In this document: in pieces, positions 30,507 to 38,485 of the stretch
How the letters are laid out: each line of letters begins with the position of its first letter
How positions within the stretch are numbered: position 1 is the stretch's first letter
Assembly: GCA_035652435.1 (NCBI GenBank)
Contig: DASRDU010000099.1
Span: 124,001-188,000 of the forward strand
Source of the DNA: DASRDU01 sp035652435
GTDB lineage: Bacteria > Acidobacteriota > Blastocatellia > RBC074
DNA length: 64,000 nt
Direction: 5' to 3'
Notes under the pieces: model-generated
Databases searched by the model: none
What the model was told of the DNA's origin: nothing
What the model saw: only the letters and a program-made list of their open reading frames with translations
Program-made: the position numbers and the translations under genes

Positions 30507-31472
30507 ATGAAAGCCATCGTCGTTGAAAATTACGGAGGGCCTGAAGTCCTGGTTTACCGCGATGTGGAGCGACCCGTCCCGAAATCCGGGGAAGCGCTGG
30601 TCAGGCTGGAAGCGATTGGCCTCAACTACATTGACGTCTACCACCGCACGGGCCTTTACCCACTGTCCCGGCCCTTCACTCCGGGGACAGAAGGCGCGGG
30701 CGTAGTGGAAGCCGTCGGGCCTGACGTCTCCGATGTCGCAGTCGGTGACCTCGTAGCTTACGCGATGGCCCCGGGCGCATACGCCGAATACGCGGCGGTT
30801 CCGGCGGCGCGGCTCGTTAAGGTTCCTGACGGGATTGATTCGCGCACGGCAGCGGCGGCGATGCTGCAGGGGATGACTGCTCATTACCTGGTCACATCCG
30901 TTTATCCACTGAAGGGCGACGCGGCGCTCATTCACGCCGCAGCCGGCGGCGTCGGGCTGCTCCTGATTCAGATGGCGAAGCGCCTTGGGACGCGCGTCAT
31001 CGGCACTGTTTCGACCGAAGCCAAAGCGCAACTCGCGCGCGAAGCCGGGGCCGACGAAGTGATTCTTTACACGCAGCAGGATTTCGAGCAGGAAACGCGC
31101 CGGCTGACCGGCGGGCGCGGCGTGCAGGTGGCCTACGATTCGGTCGGGCGCGACACTTTCCTGAAGAGCCTGAACACGCTCGCGCCGCGCGGCATGCTGG
31201 CCCTCTACGGGCAATCGAGCGGCCCGGTCGAGCCGTTCGACCCCGCGCTGCTGTCGCAGAAAGGCTCGCTCTTCCTCACCCGCCCGAGTCTGGCGCATTA
31301 CACGGCCACGCGCGAGGAACTGCTGTGGCGCGCGGGCGACGTGCTTGGCCAGATCGCCGCGGGCGAGCTGAAGCTCAGGATCGAGCGCACCTTCCCGCTG
31401 GCCGAAGCCGCTGAAGCCCACCGCCAGCTTGAAGGGCGAAAGACGACCGGCAAGGTGTTGCTGATTCCCTGA
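30507..31472 (+). CDS. Quinone oxidoreductase, zinc-independent MDR family
   Basis: This 321-residue protein is a medium-chain dehydrogenase/reductase of the quinone oxidoreductase (QOR/zeta-crystallin) type. It shows MKAIVVENYGGPEVL, GLNYIDVYHRTGLY, TPGTEGAGVVEAVG, and the Rossmann fingerprint HAAAGGVGLLLIQMAK. The catalytic zinc Cys/His of alcohol dehydrogenases are absent. It reduces quinones or enones with NADPH. The start at 30507 follows GAGGAG; an upstream in-frame TTG is less likely. Confidence 0.92.
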   Translation: MKAIVVENYGGPEVLVYRDVERPVPKSGEALVRLEAIGLNYIDVYHRTGLYPLSRPFTPGTEGAGVVEAVGPDVSDVAVGDLVAYAMAPGAYAEYAAVPAARLVKVPDGIDSRTAAAAMLQGMTAHYLVTSVYPLKGDAALIHAAAGGVGLLLIQMAKRLGTRVIGTVSTEAKAQLAREAGADEVILYTQQDFEQETRRLTGGRGVQVAYDSVGRDTFLKSLNTLAPRGMLALYGQSSGPVEPFDPALLSQKGSLFLTRPSLAHYTATREELLWRAGDVLGQIAAGELKLRIERTFPLAEAAEAHRQLEGRKTTGKVLLIP

Positions 31473-31518
31473 TTCCTGATTCAAATCGCGGCAGGAAAAT
31501 TGATTTGCTGAAGAGACA

Positions 31519-31785
31519 ATGACGAAAAAATCTTCTGGAACAATGGAGAAATCCCGGGAGTCAAAACCAAAACTTCGGTGCCCGGATTGCGGCAACAGTG
31601 ATTACTTCATCGAGATTATGGATTTCGAGTCTCATTTGGTGACTGGTCATTTGAACTATGTGCGGCTACTTGATGCGGTAACAGATTACTATCTCTGCCA
31701 TGAGTGTGGCAGACGTATTGAGCCACGATGGTTGAGGCAGCAAAAGAACTTTCGACGGGACTGGGGATTTGAGGCACGAAAGTAA
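31519..31785 (+). CDS. Small zinc-ribbon protein, start of a low-GC island
   Basis: This 88-residue protein has two CxxC knuckles, CPDCGN at about residues 21-26 and CHECGR at about 60-65, the pattern of a zinc ribbon. Nothing identifies its role. GC is markedly lower than in the quinone reductase gene upstream and similar to the restriction-modification genes 27 bp downstream, so it may belong to that cluster. It does not look like a helix-turn-helix controller protein. Confidence 0.65.
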   Translation: MTKKSSGTMEKSRESKPKLRCPDCGNSDYFIEIMDFESHLVTGHLNYVRLLDAVTDYYLCHECGRRIEPRWLRQQKNFRRDWGFEARK

Positions 31786-31811
31786 TCACAGGTCAGGAAA
31801 GCGGCGAGACA

Positions 31812-32813
31812 ATGGATCTATTCGATCAGGTGTTTGGTGTTTTGGAGGAGGAGGTAGAGTTTGAGCTGCGTGAAAGTGTCTTCATTCCATGGGCCGATCA
31901 TTGGCTGAACCCACGCCAACTGCGCGGCAGTGATTTTCTGATGCGATGGTCACAGGGAGCTTGGAGCGAGCTTCGTTTGAAAGAGGCTGTCAATCGCACC
32001 GGCAGGTTTTATGCACTTCCTTACGGGCCAAGTGGTGCCGCGCCTGACAATGATCCGCGTAAGGCCGAGCTTTACTTTCTGCGACTGGAGCAGGCAGGAA
32101 TTGGGAAAGTGAAACGACCTGATTTGCTGCTCTTTCGAGAGAGTGACAGGAAAACGGTTGAAGAGATTGTTCTGAAAATTGCAGCCGAGGCAGAGGGCTT
32201 CTCTGCTGGAGATGACATCGAGAAAGCCATTACGGAATTACCCTTCACGCCGGAAGATCACCCATTGATTCAATCGCTGCTTTCGAAGGCATCCTTGGCA
32301 ATTGAATGTGAAAACAGTTTGTGGGTGGCGAAAAGGATGCCACTCTATGGTCAGCCGATGAAGCCGATGAAGCGACTCGGCGGCAAACCGGGACTGAAGA
32401 AGAATTCGGTTCTGCCGACTGTGATCCTCAAGAATGAAGACCGTGATCCGCTGAAAGCCTGGCAAAGACAGCGCAATATTCCGATTCATATCTGGCATGT
32501 CTTCTACGATCTGGCTTTCGGCATCGCTTTGGACGAAGCAGAGAGACTGATTGCGGAAGGACTCATTGAACCGATAGAACAGACTTTCCAGGCTCCCGGC
32601 GGGCAGGTAACGAAGAAAGCCATTTACAAGATCTACTATCATTACGCTTATGAACTTGGCGAGGCGCACGAACAACCATCTCTGATTGCTGCCAGCATTA
32701 TTGATAAAAACGGTCACGTTCTGCCTTACGTGAAGTTTGAAGGTGGCAGTCTGGCTTTGAGCGAGCAGGCATTGGCGGTTCTGGAAGAGGCCGCGAGCAA
32801 ACACAACCTATGA
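31812..32813 (+). CDS. Probable type II restriction endonuclease (AccI-like)
   Basis: This 333-residue protein overlaps an adenine methylase by 4 bp (ATGA), the usual arrangement for a type II system. It has a PD-(D/E)xK-like core: KRPDLLLF with Asp104, then AIECENSL with Glu165 and Glu167 about 60 residues later. The overall pattern recalls AccI-family endonucleases, which cut GT^MKAC, but I name that family from memory and the specificity is unproven. GC is low, as expected of a mobile defence gene. It would cleave unmodified foreign DNA in the cytoplasm. Confidence 0.65.
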   Translation: MDLFDQVFGVLEEEVEFELRESVFIPWADHWLNPRQLRGSDFLMRWSQGAWSELRLKEAVNRTGRFYALPYGPSGAAPDNDPRKAELYFLRLEQAGIGKVKRPDLLLFRESDRKTVEEIVLKIAAEAEGFSAGDDIEKAITELPFTPEDHPLIQSLLSKASLAIECENSLWVAKRMPLYGQPMKPMKRLGGKPGLKKNSVLPTVILKNEDRDPLKAWQRQRNIPIHIWHVFYDLAFGIALDEAERLIAEGLIEPIEQTFQAPGGQVTKKAIYKIYYHYAYELGEAHEQPSLIAASIIDKNGHVLPYVKFEGGSLALSEQALAVLEEAASKHNL

Positions 32814-34348
32814 TTCCCCGACTCACACAACAAAAACTCCCTTCGTCCGGCCCCGCACGCGAAGCTTTGCGCGAGAAAGGTCAGTTCTGGACACCGGCAT
32901 GGGTAGCTGAAGCGATGGTCGCCTGGTGTGTGGCTGGTGGCAGCGACACCCTTTTTGACCCGGCCGTCGGTGGGGGCGCATTCTTCCACGCGGCTAAAGC
33001 GGTCGGACAGGAACGGGGACGGATGCTGCGGCTGCTGGGAACGGAGATTGATCCAGAGGCTTTGCAGCAGGCGTTATCGAGTGGGCTTTCATCTTGTGAT
33101 CTGACAGGCGTTGAAATCAGAGACTTCGTCTTGCAGCCCCCATCAGCCCGCTATCAGGCTGTGGTCGCAAATCCACCATATATTCGCCATCATCGGTTAC
33201 TGCAATCGACCAAAGAAAAGCTCAAACGATTCGGTGCAGAGTTAATTGGTGAAAGCTTGGACGGTCGCGCCGGGCTGCACATTTACTTTCTACTACGCGC
33301 GGTGCAGTTGCTCGCGCCAGATGGTCGGCTGGCTTTCATTATGCCAGCCGATACCTGCGAAGGAATTTTCGCTCGAACTCTCTGGCGGTGGATTACAACA
33401 CATTACTGTCTTGAAGCTGTGATCACATTCGCGCCGGACGCCTCGCCGTTCCCCAGCGTAGACACCAATCCGGTCATCTTCCTGATCCGCAATGCCGCTC
33501 CGAAAGCGCGATTTCACTGGGCGCGCTGCACACAGGCGGAGACAGGCGACCTCAAAACGTGGCTGGACTCAGACTTCAGAGAGGCCCCGCTGGATCATCT
33601 GGAAATCTACGAACGAGAAACAGCGGAGGGCATTTCATCAGGATTGTCACGACCGCCTGCTGAGACGGGGAACGTCAACATGACTCTGTCGGACTTTGCC
33701 CGGGTTATGCGTGGCATTGCGACCGGTGCGAACGAGTTTTTCTTTCTGACCAGGAAGCAGGCTGAAGAGTTGAATATTCCTGAAACAATGCTCCTTCCTG
33801 CCGTTGGGCGCACGCGTGATGTGCCGGGCGAAGTCGTCACGCAGGAGACTCTTCAGCAACTGGAAGAATCCGGCAGGCCGACATGGCTTTTCGCTCCGGA
33901 TGGCCGTGACCTGAATTTATTTCCTGACTCAGTGCGTGAATACCTGCTGAAAGGGCTGGAAGCGGGATTGAATCAGAGGCCGCTCATCGCGCAGCGACGC
34001 CCCTGGTACAGGATGGAGGCGCGCCGCGCCCCTGAATTTCTTTTCGCATATCTCGGTCGTCGCAACGCAAGGTTTATTCGCAACGTTGCCAGCGTTATGC
34101 CGCTGACCGGATTCCTGTGTGTTTATCCCCGCAGCAATGATCCTGCCTTTGTCGAGAAATTGTGGCAGGTGCTTCGACATCCGGACACGGTGAAAAACCT
34201 CGCCGCGGTGGGCAAGTCCTATGGCTCAGGCGCAATCAAGGTCGAACCTCGTGCGCTCGAACGCCTGCCAATTCCCGATCACATCATCGGGGGGGCGGAC
34301 TTAAAGCCGGTACTACAGCAACCAACCTTACCGGGTGCGTTGTGGTGA
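32810..34348 (+). CDS. N6-adenine DNA methyltransferase of the restriction-modification system
   Basis: This 512-residue gamma-class methylase has SAM-binding LFDPAVGGGAFF (motif I, Asp50) after GQFWTPAWVAEAM, and catalytic NPPY at 121-124. A C-terminal half of about 250 residues would be the target-recognition domain, with HARPs such as FARVMRGIATGANEFFFL typical of TaqI/Eco57I-type enzymes. It protects host DNA from the endonuclease whose gene it overlaps. Its last 21 bp overlap, tail to tail, the end of the next gene on the minus strand. Confidence 0.92.
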   Translation: MIPRLTQQKLPSSGPAREALREKGQFWTPAWVAEAMVAWCVAGGSDTLFDPAVGGGAFFHAAKAVGQERGRMLRLLGTEIDPEALQQALSSGLSSCDLTGVEIRDFVLQPPSARYQAVVANPPYIRHHRLLQSTKEKLKRFGAELIGESLDGRAGLHIYFLLRAVQLLAPDGRLAFIMPADTCEGIFARTLWRWITTHYCLEAVITFAPDASPFPSVDTNPVIFLIRNAAPKARFHWARCTQAETGDLKTWLDSDFREAPLDHLEIYERETAEGISSGLSRPPAETGNVNMTLSDFARVMRGIATGANEFFFLTRKQAEELNIPETMLLPAVGRTRDVPGEVVTQETLQQLEESGRPTWLFAPDGRDLNLFPDSVREYLLKGLEAGLNQRPLIAQRRPWYRMEARRAPEFLFAYLGRRNARFIRNVASVMPLTGFLCVYPRSNDPAFVEKLWQVLRHPDTVKNLAAVGKSYGSGAIKVEPRALERLPIPDHIIGGADLKPVLQQPTLPGALW

Positions 34349-35812
34349 GACAGCGACCTCAAAGTTGCACTCAACCTTGTCATCCCCGGCTGTCACTTTC
34401 AGATTCGAAAGCGTGTAACGGCTCACTTCGCTGCTCACCACCTTCATTCCGTTTCCATTGCTCACCTCGATTATTCGCGGCAGCTGGACTTCGCGGCTGA
34501 GAATTTCTGGCAGGGCGAGTTTGTCGAACCACCGGTCAGCCTGCACGGAGATGGTCTGCGGAAGGCTCAGGCGCCGGCCCATCACTTCGATGCCGAGGCT
34601 GACTCTGACGGGCACGCGGGAGCCGGGGACGGCGCGCAGGATGACACCGTTATTTTCGCCTGCGACCTCAAGCGGGATAGTCTCGTTGCTGATGGAAAAT
34701 GTCCCGCGCGGCGAAAGCGAATAAGGGACGCCATATTCGCGGCCTCGCAGCCTGGCGGTCAGGTCGCCTTCGGCGGTGAGGCGCAGATTCAAACGATTGT
34801 CGTTGATTGATTCAATCAAAAGGCTCTGCACGTCAGCGCGACCGTCGCCGGATTCAACGTCGGCGTAGTTATGGATGCGCACGAGCGCGTCTTTTTCTTC
34901 GTTGCGGATGCGCGCCGGTTTGAGGCGAAAGTCGAGATCGGTCGTGCGCGCGGCGGCCACCCCGGCAAGCAGCGTGTTGAGGGCGCGGCGGCTCAGGCGA
35001 ATGCGCAGGTCGCTTTCGGCGGTGAGGTGCCGGCTCAGGTTTTCAATCTCGCTTTCGAGCGCGGCGGCCTCATCGGGCGTGTCCAGTGAGGCGCTGCTCT
35101 GATCATTTGCCGTGCCGGTCTGCGTTTGCAGGTTCAGTGCGGCTACTGCTCTGCCTTTGAGCATCATCAGTGCGGCGAGCGTCAGGTTCACCTTCACCTG
35201 GTAAGCCGGCGTGGTGATCTCCATCGGCATCGTGCCTTCGACGTCGAAGCGCGCGGCGGGGATTTCGAGCGACTCGGACAGGTTGAGCGGGATTTCGAGC
35301 GGCGGCAGCACGGCGTCCCAGCGCTCGGGCGAGAGCCACTGGCGAAAGATCGCGGCCAGTAGCGAAGAGGGCAATGAATCACTTTTCACTTCGGTCAGCC
35401 GGAACGGGATGCGCAGTTTTGACTGGGTGACTTCGCCATTGCCGAGCGTGCCTTTCAGCGTCAGGCTGACAGGCGCCGGCAGCGGCACGGGCGGCGACAC
35501 CTTGACGCCGATCTCGACCGGCGCGGCTGCCGTGTTGAGCTGAATGGCAATCGAGCCAAGGTGCAGCACCGTGCCGTTCGCCAGCCTGATTTCGAGCCCG
35601 GCCATCTGATTTGCAATCGTGGCGAGTGCGCTTTCGCGGATTACGGCGACTGCGTCGGCGTTGCGCAGCCCTTCCTGAGCGATCAACTGGTCGCGCAGCT
35701 GGCGCAGCGATTGAGTCGAAGCCGTCTGCGCGTGAGCGGCGGGCGCGACCAGGCACAGCAGAACCAGCGCCGCGAACCGTTGCACCGCCGGGTTGAATGA
35801 AGCCCTCATCAC
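34328..35812 (-). CDS. Secreted protein of unknown function
   Basis: This 494-residue protein has a Sec signal peptide (RFAALVLLCLVAPAAHA, about residues 12-28). The rest is beta-rich and repetitive, with many alternating hydrophobic strands such as IRLANGTVLHLGSIAIQLN and LRLTAEGDLTARLRG, reminiscent of lipid-transfer or LEA/DUF4403-like periplasmic proteins. This is resemblance only, and no family is identified. Its 3' end overlaps the methylase gene by 21 bp. It is divergent from the LytS-type kinase, 104 bp away. Confidence 0.7.
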   Translation of the reverse strand: MMRASFNPAVQRFAALVLLCLVAPAAHAQTASTQSLRQLRDQLIAQEGLRNADAVAVIRESALATIANQMAGLEIRLANGTVLHLGSIAIQLNTAAAPVEIGVKVSPPVPLPAPVSLTLKGTLGNGEVTQSKLRIPFRLTEVKSDSLPSSLLAAIFRQWLSPERWDAVLPPLEIPLNLSESLEIPAARFDVEGTMPMEITTPAYQVKVNLTLAALMMLKGRAVAALNLQTQTGTANDQSSASLDTPDEAAALESEIENLSRHLTAESDLRIRLSRRALNTLLAGVAAARTTDLDFRLKPARIRNEEKDALVRIHNYADVESGDGRADVQSLLIESINDNRLNLRLTAEGDLTARLRGREYGVPYSLSPRGTFSISNETIPLEVAGENNGVILRAVPGSRVPVRVSLGIEVMGRRLSLPQTISVQADRWFDKLALPEILSREVQLPRIIEVSNGNGMKVVSSEVSRYTLSNLKVTAGDDKVECNFEVAVSPQRTR

Positions 35813-35839
35813 GGGTCAGATTATAAACCCGGACATCGG

Positions 35840-35866
35840 ACAGGATTTACAGGATTGACGGGATTG
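35840..35866. repeat. Three tandem 9-bp repeats
   Basis: Three near-identical 9-mers of consensus ACAGGATTG follow one another, upstream of both the unknown secreted protein and the LytS-type kinase. They could bind a regulator, or be a remnant of a dispersed repeat family. Confidence 0.5.
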
Positions 35867-35916
35867 GTATTCAATAAGCCGGAACCTTTCACCTGTCGGT
35901 TCCAACCAGGGGCGTT

Positions 35917-37029
35917 ATGTGGCAGCGGCATCGAATTCTGTGGACATCCATCGCGGCAGGCTGGATGCTGATCGCGCTCTCGTTCACGCTCAATTACTAC
36001 CTTTTCTCCGGCCATTACGTCGAAATCTTCTCGACCCCGCCGACGCTCGTGCAGATGCTGGTGTGGGAGATTCCGTACTGGGTTTTGTGGGCGGCGATGG
36101 CCCCGCTCGTCTTCCGCATCACGCGGCGCTTCCCGCTCGGGCGCGAAAAGTGGCTTGGCAATGCGTTCGTACACATCGTCGCCTGCTTCCTGCTGACGGT
36201 CGGGCACCGGTTCGTTTACCTGCCGATCTGCTGGCTGCTTTACGTTGATGCTTACCGGAAAATCCCGACGCTGTTCGGGCTCTACAGTTCGGACCTTTTC
36301 TTCAACCTGCCGACGGGGTTTATGAGCTACGGCACGATCCTGCTGGTGAGCAACGTGATTGATTATTACGAGCGGTATCAGGCCGGGCAGCTGCATGCGT
36401 CGCAGCTCGAAGCGCAGCTCGCGCAGGCGCAGTTGCAGGCGCTGCGGATGCAGTTGCAGCCGCACTTTCTCTTCAACACGCTCAACTCGATTTCGGCGCT
36501 GCAGCTGACCGACGTGCAGGCGGCGAACGCGATGACGGCGCGCTTGGGGGATTTTCTGCGCCTCACGCTCGACAACGCCGGGACGCAGGAAGTGACCCTG
36601 CGGCAGGAGATGGAGTTCCTGCGCTGCTATCTGGAAATCGAGCGCGTCAGGTTTCAGGATCGGATGAAGGTGACAGTGGATGTTGATCCCGAGGCGCTCG
36701 ACGCGCGGGTGCCGAACCTGATCCTGCAACCCATCGTCGAGAATGCCATTAAATTCGCCGTGATAATGCGCACGGCAGCGGGACATATTCAGATTCGGGC
36801 CCGGCGGGTCAACGGCTTTCTGCGGGTGCAGGTCGAGGACGACGGCCCCGGCCTGCAGCTGCCGCGCAACAGCAACCGGGCCACGCGCGGGGGCGTCGGC
36901 CTGACGAATACCGAGGCGCGGCTGCGGCAGCTTTACGGCAGCGCCCATCGTTTCGAACTTGGCAATGCGCCGGACGGCGGGTTGCTCGTGACGATGGAAA
37001 TTCCAATTGGTACAGTACCGCGAGCGTGA
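35917..37029 (+). CDS. LytS-family sensor histidine kinase
   Basis: This 370-residue protein has about four membrane helices in the first 150 residues. A His_kinase (PF06580-type) domain follows, with MQLQPHFLFNTLNSISALQ (phosphoacceptor His183), and a HATPase domain with LQPIVENAIKF and GGVGLTNTEARLRQLYG. It pairs with the LytTR regulator 82 bp downstream. The last six residues, GTVPRA, and the stop codon come from the left arm of an inverted repeat, so the gene's end was apparently rewritten by insertion of that element. The signal is unknown. Confidence 0.9.
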   Translation: MWQRHRILWTSIAAGWMLIALSFTLNYYLFSGHYVEIFSTPPTLVQMLVWEIPYWVLWAAMAPLVFRITRRFPLGREKWLGNAFVHIVACFLLTVGHRFVYLPICWLLYVDAYRKIPTLFGLYSSDLFFNLPTGFMSYGTILLVSNVIDYYERYQAGQLHASQLEAQLAQAQLQALRMQLQPHFLFNTLNSISALQLTDVQAANAMTARLGDFLRLTLDNAGTQEVTLRQEMEFLRCYLEIERVRFQDRMKVTVDVDPEALDARVPNLILQPIVENAIKFAVIMRTAAGHIQIRARRVNGFLRVQVEDDGPGLQLPRNSNRATRGGVGLTNTEARLRQLYGSAHRFELGNAPDGGLLVTMEIPIGTVPRA

Positions 37030-37096
37030 GCGAGCGGAGACCATTCAGACGGCCCTCTTCCGATTCCCGCTCGCCTGAGGCTCGCGGCACTGTACC
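37009..37096. repeat. Inverted-repeat element between the kinase and regulator genes
   Basis: Arms of 29-30 bp at 37009-37037 and 37067-37096 are complementary except for a few central positions and one substitution. Both outer ends read GGTACAGT, and both contain CGCGAGC and GCGAGCGG. The loop is 29 bases. The left arm supplies the kinase's last codons and its stop. It resembles a REP-type palindrome, and RNA folding could modulate expression of the regulator gene. Confidence 0.75.
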
Positions 37097-37111
37097 GACC
37101 TGACTTCGATC

Positions 37112-37891
37112 ATGGCTGAGACAAAACGAATCAGTGCAGTGATAATTGACGACGAACCGCTGGGCCGCACGGTCATTCGCGAGATGCTGCGCGGCGATGC
37201 CGAAATCGCCATCGTCGGCGAATGCGCGAACGGCCACGAGGCGGTTGAAGCCATTGATGACAAACATCCTGATCTGATCTTTCTCGACGTGCAGATGCCG
37301 GAGGTTGACGGCTTTGACGTACTGACGGCGCTCGACGCGCGGCGACTGCCGGTGGTGATTTTCGTCACGGCTTACGACCAGTATGCGGTGCGGGCTTTTG
37401 AAGTTCATGCGGTTGATTACCTGCTCAAGCCCTTTGATCGCGAGCGGTTCGACAAGGCTTTGCAGCGGGCGAAGTCTTACATCCGGCTTGAGCGCAACGG
37501 CGAAGTCAACGAGCGCATCCTCGCGCTGCTCGAAGAACAGAAGGCGAAGACGAAGTATCTGGAACGTCTGGTCGTCAAAGCCGGCGGGCGGGTCTTTTTT
37601 CTCAAGACGGACGAGATTGACTGGATCGAGGCCGAAGGCAATTACGTCTGCCTGCACGTCAGGAAGGAATCGTACCTGCTGCGCGAAACGATCAGCGGCC
37701 TCGAAGCGCAGCTCGACCCGAAAAAATTCCCGCGCATCCACCGCTCGCAGATCGTCAACATTGACCGCATTCAGGAACTGCGCCCGTGGTCGCACGGTGA
37801 ATATCACGTCATCCTGCACAACGGCACCGAACTCACGCTCAGCCGCAGCTACCGCGAAAGGCTGCACGAGCTTCTGGGGAAAACGCTCTGA
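37112..37891 (+). CDS. LytTR-family response regulator
   Basis: This 259-residue protein has a receiver domain with AVIIDDEPLGR, phosphoacceptor Asp59 in FLDVQMPEVDGFDV, and VTAYDQYAVRAF..VDYLLKPF. A LytTR DNA-binding domain follows a helical linker: VFFLKTDEIDWIEAEGNYVC, then FPRIHRSQIVNIDRI and LSRSYRERL. It should bind direct-repeat promoter sites when phosphorylated by the upstream kinase. A palindromic element begins 2 bp after its stop codon. Confidence 0.95.
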   Translation: MAETKRISAVIIDDEPLGRTVIREMLRGDAEIAIVGECANGHEAVEAIDDKHPDLIFLDVQMPEVDGFDVLTALDARRLPVVIFVTAYDQYAVRAFEVHAVDYLLKPFDRERFDKALQRAKSYIRLERNGEVNERILALLEEQKAKTKYLERLVVKAGGRVFFLKTDEIDWIEAEGNYVCLHVRKESYLLRETISGLEAQLDPKKFPRIHRSQIVNIDRIQELRPWSHGEYHVILHNGTELTLSRSYRERLHELLGKTL

Positions 37892-37892
37892 G

Positions 37893-38142
37893 AGGCTGTT
37901 TGGAAAGTGTCGACACCGCATGATTTCCGTCCCCGAAGGGGACATATTCAATAGCCGTGGGTGAAACCCACGGAGAGCAGGGCCACACGAATTTCAACCC
38001 TGAAAGGGTTGTAGTTGATGACTGCAAACTGCGACCCCTTGCGGGGTCGGTGATACCGATGACCACAGGTCCGTGGGTTTCACCCACGGCTATTGAATCA
38101 GGCCCTTTCAGGGCCGCCGAAGCAGAACTCTTCAAACAGCCT
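37893..38142. mobile_element. MITE-like palindromic element, 250 bp, without a gene
   Basis: Terminal inverted repeats of 10 bp, AGGCTGTTTG at 37893-37902 and CAAACAGCCT at 38133-38142, enclose a 28-bp perfect inverted repeat (37946-37973 with 38071-38098). Inside are six small hairpins, mostly with GAA or TTC loops: CCCC/GGGG, CCGTGGGT/ACCCACGG twice, CAACCCT/AGGGTTG, GACCCC/GGGGTC and GGCCCT/AGGGCC. There is no coding capacity. It starts 2 bp after the regulator's stop codon. Confidence 0.75.
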
Positions 38143-38387
38143 TCCGGAGGGGCCTGGGGGGGATTTGTCACGCCCAGATTCCGGTTCGTCACAGCCCTCA
38201 TCGCCCCCGTCACAAAATGCTTCCTCGCTTCACTCTTACTGCCTAAGATCGTTCGCATCATCGGCATATTTGTGTGCCGATGACTGAGGCTGAATCAGAC
38301 GAGCTTTCAGATCAACGAAGCGCCCGGCACTCTCAGGGCGCATTCACCCGGACAACAGGCAAACAACAGATCAGGCTTCCTGCGAAA

Positions 38388-38461
38388 GTGTCAGTAGCCC
38401 GACCGTCAGGGAGGGCTTGCTCACACAGCCAAGCCCTCCCTGACGGTCGGGCTACTGACAC
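38388..38461. repeat. REP-like palindrome with a perfect 32-bp stem
   Basis: 38388-38419 is exactly complementary to 38430-38461 around a 10-base loop. The unit begins GTGTCAGTAGCCCGACCG. A second, diverged copy lies at 51988-52056. It sits just upstream of the amino acid permease gene and in RNA would be a very stable hairpin. Confidence 0.8.
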
Positions 38462-38485
38462 GCCTTCAGACAAAGGGCGCAAATC

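Noticed and set aside
30390..31595. A 401-codon open frame antisense to the quinone reductase gene
   Set aside because: The sense strand encodes a full QOR-family enzyme with its Rossmann motif, and the antisense translation is compositionally biased.
31519..31785. Controller (C) protein of the restriction system
   Set aside because: The product is a CxxC zinc ribbon without a helix-turn-helix, unlike known C proteins.
35821..37044. A 407-codon open frame antisense to the LytS-type kinase
   Set aside because: The sense strand carries the kinase motifs, and the antisense product is an Arg/Pro/Gln-rich shadow.
37893..38142. CRISPR array
   Set aside because: The repeated units are palindromes of different sequence, in inverted orientation, with no regular repeat-spacer pattern and no cas genes.
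37893..38461. Complete insertion sequence
   Set aside because: No transposase frame is present; only terminal and internal inverted repeats were seen.
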